A stretch of 10,905 bases of DNA from Actinomycetes bacterium (GTDB lineage: Bacteria > Actinomycetota > Actinomycetes > S36-B12 > GCA-2699445). Each line of letters opens with the position of its first letter. The first letter of the stretch is position 1. Made by a program: the position numbers and the translations under genes. Positions 5,557 through 10,905 of this stretch are shown piece by piece. The DNA lies in assembly GCA_022600255.1 (NCBI GenBank), contig JAHZKU010000084.1:1-10905 (forward strand), written 5' to 3'. The notes under the pieces were generated by a model that was given only the letters and a program-made list of their open reading frames with translations, was not told the DNA's origin and did not search any database.

Positions 5557-8500
5557 CCTTCACCAACGACAGAAAACCACCCAAGTCCGCCAGCCCCTCG
5601 GGTTTGCTCGGCAGGTAGGTGGTGAGGTTGGGCGAATACACAATGGTGGCACGCCATTGGGCGCGCGATATTGCCACGTTGATCCGGTTCGGGAGCAGCA
5701 GGAACTCCATTCCGCGCGGGACATCCTCTGGGGCGGACGCCGTCATGCTGACGAACACCACTGGGGCCTCTTGCCCCTGAAACTTGTCCACCGTGCCCAC
5801 CCGGACCCGGGATAGTCCAATGTTGGCTAGCTTGGCTGTGATCAAGTCGATCTGGGCGTTGTAGGGGGCAACCACCAACACATCAGCCTGTGTTATCGGC
5901 CGAGTGGCGCCGTTGTCCTGCCATTGCCAGGTAAGAGCTTCTTGCACCAGTTCCACGATCCGCCCGGCCTCTGCCGGAGCGGCAACCGCGTTGCCTTGGT
6001 GTTCCACGGCCTCGCTGAACAATCCCGCCGGGACTGGCCCGCCGTTGAGGTCCGACATGTCCCGTGTTGTCGTCAGCGCTTCCTTGGATCTGAGCCTGCC
6101 CTCGTAGGAATGGCGCGAAACCCGCTCAGTCAACGGTGGACTCATGCGGTAGGTCTGGTCTAAGAAGTAGCCCAGCTCGGGCTGTAGTGTCTGCCCGTCG
6201 CTGAGCCAACCCAGCGCAGACTCGTCCACGGGTTCGGGGTGTTGCCCTTGGCTGACTTGTGGGAGCTGTTGTGGATCGCCTAGCAGCAGGAGTCGGCGCG
6301 CTGACACCGAAACCGCTAGAGTCATCGCTAGCGAGAACTGGCCTGCCTCATCAATCACCAATAGGTCTAGCTCCTGGCGTTGCACCCGCCCCTCATGCGT
6401 GAAATCCCAAGCCGTACCACCGAGCAGGCGACCGCCTTCTTGGGCGAGGAATGAGGAGTACCCGGTCGGTTTCAGATCGGTCCACTGATTCGCGTCGGTC
6501 TTACCCTTCTTGCCAACCTGCTCTGGGGAGACACCTAACGCCATCACGGCATCTAGCAGATGGTTCACCACAGAATGCCCCTGGGAGACTACGCCGATCT
6601 TCCAACCTTCCTGGAGCAAGTGAGCAATCACTCGTGCCCCAACGTAGGTCTTGCCAGTACCCGGGGGCCCTTGCACGGCCAGGGTGGAGTTGTTCAAGGC
6701 CAGCACGGCTTCGGTGATGGAACCCACGAAGTCCCCGTCCGCAGGAACCGGCAACGCCGCCAAGCCCACGAGCCCAGGGGGTTGGCGCAGCAACAGTTCT
6801 GCCACTGGGCCAGGCAGGGCGGGTCCTGGACCGTCCAGCAAGCTTGGCAGATTTGCTGCCAGCTTGCTAGCGACCTCGCTGAGCGCATCCCGGATGGAGT
6901 TGGTGCGCGGCGGATCGCCCGGTGCCACGGCCATCGGGTGCTCGGCATAGCTATCGCAGCCCTTGCCGCCCATCTCGGTGACGGTGAAAGTGGATTCTCC
7001 TTCTGCTGTCGTCACGACATCGCGCAATTCTGTAGCCCTAGCGATGCCCCGGTGATTGGCCTGATTCTGCATACACTCCAGCGGGTCGTCATAGAGCAGT
7101 CTGAAGTCCTTGTCACGCAACAGCGAGCAGCCAGGCTCGATCGTGCCGGTGATCCGTAAGTGGCGTCGATTATTTCGTTGTCGACCTTCCTTGTGCCAGT
7201 CTTTGACAACCTCAACACGCTCAATATGGATTGTGTCGCGAGTATCTGACCACAGCTCGACCGGTTGTAACAGGCGATCGTAGTGACCCCACCAAAACGG
7301 CTTCTCCTCTCGTGCCGGGAACCCCACGGCCGCCGCCACCAGCGCGACCGCCGTTTGTCGTGGGGTGCGGCCCTGCTCACCATGGTTGTTGGCGTATTGC
7401 GAGAGCGCTTGAACGGTTGGGTCCTTACTTTCCGAAGCTGATTCCTTGCCTTCCGGCACATCTTTGCCGGCTTGCCCGGCTTCCTGCGGGTCGGCCTCCG
7501 AATCACCTCGGGGTGCGTTCGCCGTAGCGTGATCGGGGTCGTTGTGGGAGGCGCTGGCCAGTCCACGCAACCACTGGTATAGCCCCAGGGTGGATTCGCA
7601 GTCGCGGCGGTTGTAGTCCGCAATATCCTGCAACTTGTGACTAGCGATCTGCTTGTCACCGTGGTCCCGGGCCAGGCAGTACTCCTCATACTCCACCACC
7701 GAATCGGCCGCATTAACCACTTGGCCGGCACGCGCGTGAGGCATATAGAACGGCTCAATCATCTTCAGGCTGTAGGACGGCTGGCCGACTCTGATGGCAC
7801 CCTTCACGATCGGATATAAATCCACGAGCACCTCGGCCCGCAAGAACTCATCTACTTCCTCTTCTCCCGTAGCGTGCTTTGCCGCCAACCGCAGCAGGGC
7901 CGTTTTCTCGTAGGACGCGTAGTGGTAGATGTGCATCTGGGGCCACTGCTTGCGGCGGTCAGCGACGTAGTCGAGAAAATCACGCAAGGCCACCTTCTCT
8001 TGCTTGCGATCGTGTGCCCAGAAGGTACGGAATTCCGGTTCCGCTCCCCCGCCTGCGGGCGCCTCCGTCACGCCAAATAGATATTCCAAACCCCACTCAC
8101 CGGTGATCGGGTCTTGCCACAGCGGGTCACCTTCAAAGTCGAAGAAGATGTCTCCCTCGCTGGGCTCAGGAAGCGCACGCAAGGGCTTCTCGTTGAAGAT
8201 CTGATAAGCCAGCTTTCCGTCGGGAGTCTCCTGCACTTCGATGCCTGCCGCACCGGCGGCAGCATCAACTGGGGCCGCGACTGCTGGGTTGAGTGCGGAT
8301 TGCGGTGGCGGCGGGTCTTGAATGACTTGTAGCTGCGCCTGAGCGCGCAGAGCTGGCAAGTTCGCCACCCCAGTGTCTGGGCTCGCATCCGCTACTGCAG
8401 CCAGTTCGTCAATCGTGTGAATCCCCGCCTCGTTCAGTTTGGCCCGTTGGGTCAGGCGCATCCCTGCCACCAGCAGGAGATCCCTGTGGGCGGCGACCTC

Positions 8501-9214
8501 GATTTGGCAGGTGTCGCACCGGCCGCAGGCCCGGGTTTGCGGATCACCCCATCGCACCACCTGGCCACCAGCCTGATGCTGATCAAACAACTCCTGGGTT
8601 TCGGCGCGACGTTCCCGATACACCGGAATGATGCGCTGGATGTCGTGTTCTGAGATCGCGCCATCTCCCAGGATCAGTTCCCCGTCCCTAGCAACGGGAA
8701 TCCCGAGGCGCTGCAGTTGATCAGCGTAGGCGGCGATTTGGATCAGCGCGGACGTCTTGGCGCGGCGAGCTAACTTGGTGTCGGCCACCAGATAGGCCCA
8801 GCCTCCCGCTGGATCGGGTCGCTTCAGCAGGAAGTCCGCGAATCCGTTGAAGCGGCCATCGAGGAAGGCGGCCTGAAAGACCACGTCCGCGCCGGCCTTC
8901 AGCGCACTGACTGTCGCGGCGGCGGCTTCCATAAGAGCCGACTGGCTGTGATCGGCAGTCTCGATCTCAACCACCCCCCGGCCAGCCCAGATCGATTCGG
9001 CCCTGCCGAACTGGTCCCGAAGTTGCGCGAGCACTCGCTCCTCATGATCGTCACCAAGACGTGCCACCCGTTCCAACATCGCGTTGGGAGGTAGATCAAC
9101 CGGGGCGACCCATCCCAACTTCTGGTCCAGCAACCGCAGGGTCGCGAATGGGCACTCAGCCGCGGCCACCATGTCCGTCGGTGAGTACACCACCACATCG
9201 TCAAATATCCGCAT
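5549..9214 (-). CDS. TM0106-type RecB-like nuclease, DEDD exonuclease and SF1 helicase fusion
   Basis: The protein has 1221 residues from ATG 9214. Part 1 (about 1-250) is a Cas4/RecB-like nuclease: Cys21 with Cys230, Cys233 and Cys236 (CGRCDTC) form a likely iron-sulphur site, and Asp127, the DTK at 145-147 and Gln159/Tyr163 are the PD-(D/E)XK and QxxxY residues. A helical-hairpin-like segment follows at about 254-274. Part 2 (about 352-555) is an RNase H-like DEDD domain with DFEGDP (359-364), Asp465, and Asp533/Asp538 in DYNRRD. After a polar acidic linker (about 556-600) comes Part 3, an SF1 helicase: GPPGTGKT (849-856), DEAGQF (955-960), GDPQQLPQ (979-986), DQTYRM (1019-1024), VGTVDKFQGQE (1139-1149) and NRINVAISRA (1176-1185). 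This matches the TM0106 family with a fused helicase, presumed to process DNA; the substrate is unknown. GGGGGGA at 9221-9227 supports this start, as does the family-like N-terminus MRIFDDVVVYSPTDM. ATG 9274 would add 20 residues. Confidence 0.92.
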   Translation of the reverse strand: MRIFDDVVVYSPTDMVAAAECPFATLRLLDQKLGWVAPVDLPPNAMLERVARLGDDHEERVLAQLRDQFGRAESIWAGRGVVEIETADHSQSALMEAAAATVSALKAGADVVFQAAFLDGRFNGFADFLLKRPDPAGGWAYLVADTKLARRAKTSALIQIAAYADQLQRLGIPVARDGELILGDGAISEHDIQRIIPVYRERRAETQELFDQHQAGGQVVRWGDPQTRACGRCDTCQIEVAAHRDLLLVAGMRLTQRAKLNEAGIHTIDELAAVADASPDTGVANLPALRAQAQLQVIQDPPPPQSALNPAVAAPVDAAAGAAGIEVQETPDGKLAYQIFNEKPLRALPEPSEGDIFFDFEGDPLWQDPITGEWGLEYLFGVTEAPAGGGAEPEFRTFWAHDRKQEKVALRDFLDYVADRRKQWPQMHIYHYASYEKTALLRLAAKHATGEEEVDEFLRAEVLVDLYPIVKGAIRVGQPSYSLKMIEPFYMPHARAGQVVNAADSVVEYEEYCLARDHGDKQIASHKLQDIADYNRRDCESTLGLYQWLRGLASASHNDPDHATANAPRGDSEADPQEAGQAGKDVPEGKESASESKDPTVQALSQYANNHGEQGRTPRQTAVALVAAAVGFPAREEKPFWWGHYDRLLQPVELWSDTRDTIHIERVEVVKDWHKEGRQRNNRRHLRITGTIEPGCSLLRDKDFRLLYDDPLECMQNQANHRGIARATELRDVVTTAEGESTFTVTEMGGKGCDSYAEHPMAVAPGDPPRTNSIRDALSEVASKLAANLPSLLDGPGPALPGPVAELLLRQPPGLVGLAALPVPADGDFVGSITEAVLALNNSTLAVQGPPGTGKTYVGARVIAHLLQEGWKIGVVSQGHSVVNHLLDAVMALGVSPEQVGKKGKTDANQWTDLKPTGYSSFLAQEGGRLLGGTAWDFTHEGRVQRQELDLLVIDEAGQFSLAMTLAVSVSARRLLLLGDPQQLPQVSQGQHPEPVDESALGWLSDGQTLQPELGYFLDQTYRMSPPLTERVSRHSYEGRLRSKEALTTTRDMSDLNGGPVPAGLFSEAVEHQGNAVAAPAEAGRIVELVQEALTWQWQDNGATRPITQADVLVVAPYNAQIDLITAKLANIGLSRVRVGTVDKFQGQEAPVVFVSMTASAPEDVPRGMEFLLLPNRINVAISRAQWRATIVYSPNLTTYLPSKPEGLADLGGFLSLVKEP

Positions 9215-9220
9215 CTGCAA

Positions 9221-9227
9221 TCCCCCC
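9221..9227 (-). promoter_or_regulatory. Ribosome binding site favouring the start at 9214
   Basis: GGGGGGA lies six bases before ATG 9214. The alternative ATG at 9274 has only a weak CCCAGGC upstream and would need leaderless initiation. The family-like sequence also begins at 9214. Confidence 0.5.
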
Positions 9228-9282
9228 AGTTTCGGTCTTGGCGTATCGGCAAGCTCATCACAGAGATGCGACATGCCTGGGC

Positions 9283-9312
9283 TTTATTGCCCATCCACCC
9301 CTCGTCTGTCAG
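9283..9312 (-). promoter_or_regulatory. Candidate promoter of the nuclease-helicase gene
   Basis: On the minus strand CTGACA (9307-9312) is followed after 18 bases by AATAAA (9283-9288), matching 5 of 6 and 4 of 6 consensus bases. The -10 is the loop of a perfect inverted repeat TGGGC-N6-GCCCA (9278-9293), which could be an operator. Transcription would start near 9276, making ATG 9274 a possible leaderless start and giving about 62 bases of leader to ATG 9214. Confidence 0.4.
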
Positions 9313-9327
9313 CTGCCTTGTTGGACT

Positions 9328-9398
9328 AGCTCCGGTCAGCCGCCAGCTTGGTCAGCGGCCTCAGACCGCGAGCCTGACCCGACCAAAGCTCCGGTCAG
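9328..9398. repeat. 12-bp direct repeat with competing hairpin partners
   Basis: AGCTCCGGTCAG occurs exactly at 9328-9339 and 9387-9398. The embedded GGTCAG occurs a third time at 9350-9355. A single CTGACC (9374-9379) lies between the copies and can pair with any one of them, so the folds exclude each other. Inside the 9350-9379 fold, GCGG/CCGC adds a further stem. Confidence 0.55.
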
Positions 9399-9430
9399 AC
9401 TGCTCACTCCCAGCCCGGCAACCCGTTGCT

Positions 9431-9479
9431 GACTGTCAACAGTCGCCCGGCAGCGGTCACTGCCCGGCTGCGGTTACTG
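9431..9479. repeat. Small hairpin and 17-bp tandem repeat
   Basis: GACTG-TCAA-CAGTC (9431-9444) is a perfect 5-bp hairpin with a four-base loop. Directly after it come two head-to-tail copies of a 17-bp unit, at 9446-9462 and 9463-9479, identical at 15 of 17 positions (CCCGGCAGCGGTCACTG and CCCGGCTGCGGTTACTG). With only two copies and no spacers it is not a CRISPR array. It looks more like paired protein-binding sites or a local duplication. Confidence 0.6.
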
Positions 9480-9760
9480 GAAAGCCAACCATCAGCCTTT
9501 CAGTCTGCCAGCATCGCGCATGTTGACTCTTGTCATGATGGCTGGGACCTCCGACAACCTGCGGCGGCCAAGCGATCAAGGGTCTCATTCCCACCTCTGA
9601 CTATGCACCGGGGTTAGCTGGCGGGGCCTGAGAGCCTGGGGCCAGTCCGCCGGCAGCGCCGCCACGCGCGCCGACGCCGTCTCCGATTCACCAGGGTTTT
9701 TGTCGGAGTCGAGTGCCACCATGCAGTGTCAGAAGTTGGCGCTAAGAAGGGGGTTGCACG

Positions 9761-9991
9761 ATGGCCTTGGAGGCACTGTTTGGGATCGAGGACGGGAAGC
9801 TGGTCGATGTTTCCGGACCAACTGAGGAGGGTGATCTCATTCTCACTGTTGAGTTCAACAGCCGGCGCACCAGTCGTCCCTGGGGAATCCCTGAAACCGA
9901 CGACCAAGAGCGCTACGCGAACTTGGTGGGCCACAGCAACTACTCACACGCGGACTACGACATGGCGAAGGGCTCCGGTCTGTGGGGCTGA
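9761..9991 (+). CDS. Small orphan protein upstream of the formylglutamate hydrolase-like gene
   Basis: This 76-residue frame begins at ATG 9761 with AAGGGGG at 9747-9753, seven bases upstream, and has codon composition like its neighbours. It starts with MALEALFGIEDGKLVDVSGP, continues with a probable strand LILTVEFNS (26-34), and has a polar C-terminal half rich in Tyr, His and Asn (ANLVGHSNYSHADYDMAKG). No membrane segment, signal peptide or known motif is visible. I do not recognise the family. It lies 26 bp before the likely start of the downstream gene on the same strand, so the two are probably one operon. Confidence 0.7.
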   Translation: MALEALFGIEDGKLVDVSGPTEEGDLILTVEFNSRRTSRPWGIPETDDQERYANLVGHSNYSHADYDMAKGSGLWG

Positions 9992-10007
9992 CAGACGGAC
10001 GCGGCCT

Positions 10008-10011
10008 GGAG
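10008..10011 (+). promoter_or_regulatory. Ribosome binding site deciding the start at 10018
   Basis: GGAG lies six bases before ATG 10018. It overlaps the spacing required for ATG 10012, and no comparable site precedes the in-frame GTG at 9982, which would also overlap the upstream gene. Confidence 0.45.
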
Positions 10012-10017
10012 ATGCCG

Positions 10018-10830
10018 ATGGGCCCCAGCGTGTTGGTAGTAGACCATGTCGCGGCCAGCCCGATTCTGGTCCATGTCCCGCACGCGTCACGATCCGTGCC
10101 CGCTTGGGCTCGTGGAACGATGACAGCCGATGCCGCGCAGATTAGCCGCGAGCTGGATGCCATGACTGATGCTCATACTGATCTCATCGCCCTCGCTGCC
10201 AACGACGCCTGTTCAGCATCGGCGTCGCTGTTCATTAACCAACTCAGTCGCCTGGTGGTGGACCCGGAGCGTTTCCCCGACGACCGCGAAGAGATGCTGC
10301 AGGTCGGTATGGGCGCGGTCTACACCCGGGGGCACGAAGGCGCAGGCTTGCGCAGCGAAACAGACACCAACAACCAAGGAGAGCTACTTACGACGGTGTT
10401 CGAGCCCTATACTCAACGCTTCACCAAACTCGTGGATCAGATTCTGGAACGACATCAGCGCGCCGTGATCATCGACCTGCACTCCTTCCCTAAGATGGCC
10501 TTGCCCTATGAACTACACGGCTCCGATCCCCGGCCAGAAATCTGTCTGGGTACTGACCAATTCCACACCAGCCCGGCACTCCTGTTAGCCGCCGAGGGAG
10601 CTTTCCACGAGCACCAAACGCAGATCAACACGCCCTTCAGCGGCAGTTTTGTGCCCCTGGCCCACTACCAACGCGACGACCGAGTCCAGTCGATCATGAT
10701 TGAGGTTCGACGCGACCAATACCTCGCGCAAGACTTGGCACCAGAACCGGTCGGGATCCGACGCGTCAGCCAAGCGCTAGCCGACCTGATCGCGGCCGTA
10801 GAAGGAGCAGACGGGGGCGCTGCGGCTTGA
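10018..10830 (+). CDS. N-formylglutamate amidohydrolase-family protein
   Basis: From ATG 10018 the protein has 270 residues, a normal length for the family. Family landmarks are visible in order: ILVHVPHAS (16-24), the Asp/His-rich MTDAHTDL (49-56), SRLVVDPERFPDD (77-89), IIDLHSFP (151-158) and SIMIEVRRDQYL (225-236). Enzymes of this family hydrolyse N-formyl-L-glutamate to formate and glutamate, the last step of one histidine degradation route (HutG-type). Other members act on related N-formyl or N-acyl amino acids. No histidine utilisation genes are visible nearby, so the actual substrate is open. GGAG at 10008-10011 favours this start over GTG 9982 or ATG 10012. It follows the small orphan gene by 26 bp. 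I leave the symbol blank because the pathway context is missing. Confidence 0.88.
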   Translation: MGPSVLVVDHVAASPILVHVPHASRSVPAWARGTMTADAAQISRELDAMTDAHTDLIALAANDACSASASLFINQLSRLVVDPERFPDDREEMLQVGMGAVYTRGHEGAGLRSETDTNNQGELLTTVFEPYTQRFTKLVDQILERHQRAVIIDLHSFPKMALPYELHGSDPRPEICLGTDQFHTSPALLLAAEGAFHEHQTQINTPFSGSFVPLAHYQRDDRVQSIMIEVRRDQYLAQDLAPEPVGIRRVSQALADLIAAVEGADGGAAA

Positions 10831-10852
10831 TTCCCCCTCCGGGAAGCTCAAG
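10826..10852 (+). terminator. Candidate hairpin terminator overlapping the stop codon
   Basis: CTTGA-TTCCC (10826-10835) pairs with GGGAA (10841-10845) and, after a two-base bulge, TCAAG (10848-10852), giving ten pairs around the loop CCTCC. The TGA stop is inside the stem. No T-tract follows, so termination is inferred from position and structure only. The last 50 bases of the window show nothing further. Confidence 0.45.
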
Positions 10853-10905
10853 AGCATTGGCGGCGCCGAACTCGAACACGGAACTCGCAACTCCCAACTG
10901 AATAC

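Larger units (their letters stand above)
9313..9760. other. Divergent non-coding region rich in repeats
   Basis: No gene is supported here. The left part (9328-9480) holds direct and tandem repeats and competing hairpins, listed separately. CAGACTG (9396-9402) also recurs inverted as CAGTCTG near 9499. Further right, CTCCGA (9681-9686) can pair with TCGGAG (9703-9708). I could not locate a clear promoter for the plus-strand gene at 9761. Confidence 0.5.

Noticed and set aside
5312..5815. Plus-strand open frame of 167 codons reaching into the large minus-strand gene
   Set aside because: More than half is antisense to the helicase end, it crosses the bulged hairpin, and it lacks a ribosome site.
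6560..7159. Plus-strand open frame of 199 codons
   Set aside because: It is antisense to the helicase half of the large nuclease-helicase gene and has no recognisable motif.
7012..7758. Minus-strand open frame of 248 codons in a second frame
   Set aside because: It overlaps the DEDD domain and linker of the large gene in another frame. Its translation is Arg/Ser/Thr-rich and unlike a folded protein.
9446..9479. Tandem repeat considered as a CRISPR remnant
   Set aside because: There are only two 17-bp units with no spacers, and no cas1, cas2 or effector gene. The Cas4-like domain of the neighbouring protein belongs to a TM0106-type fusion.

Overview
The window looks like a chromosomal segment of a high-GC Gram-positive bacterium (Actinomycetota). 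The evidence is GC-rich DNA with GC-rich third codon positions, a DUF6325-type protein next to SHOCT-domain proteins, Shine-Dalgarno sites of AGGAGG type, and a mix of leadered and possibly leaderless starts. I cannot assign a genus. I see no transposase, integrase, tRNA, rRNA or CRISPR array.

Layout. (1) 1-1966, minus strand: a run of four genes read right to left. They are a two-TM protein with a C-terminal SHOCT domain (1583-1966), a DUF6325-type protein (948-1403), a Gln/Pro-rich SHOCT protein one base further on (632-946), and the N-terminal part of a multi-pass, ZIP-like membrane protein that runs off the left edge (1-580). (2) 2163-2840, plus strand: a three-TM protein of unknown function, divergent from the SHOCT gene. 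(3) 3185-3442, plus strand: a small orphan gene whose stop codon abuts the stop codon of the next gene. (4) 3443-5095, minus strand: a NERD nuclease-like domain fused to a UvrD-like SF1 helicase. (5) 5549-9214 (or to 9274), minus strand: a very large TM0106-type protein that combines a Cas4/RecB-like four-cysteine nuclease, a DEDD/RNase H-like exonuclease domain and an SF1 helicase. (6) 9761-9991 and 10018-10830, plus strand: a small orphan gene followed by an N-formylglutamate amidohydrolase-family protein.

How the genes may work together. The left cluster looks like an envelope or stress-associated group of small proteins, with two SHOCT paralogues around DUF6325 and membrane proteins on both sides. 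The centre holds two same-strand genes that each join nuclease and helicase modules. They are separated by 453 bp of structured non-coding DNA and could be a DNA-processing, repair or defence pair; that link is inference. The right-hand pair looks like a small metabolic operon.

Non-coding DNA is unusually structured in two places. Around 5447-5503 there is a long bulged hairpin with an alternative fold. Around 9328-9480, in the divergent region upstream of the large nuclease-helicase, there are direct repeats, a 17-bp tandem repeat and competing hairpins.
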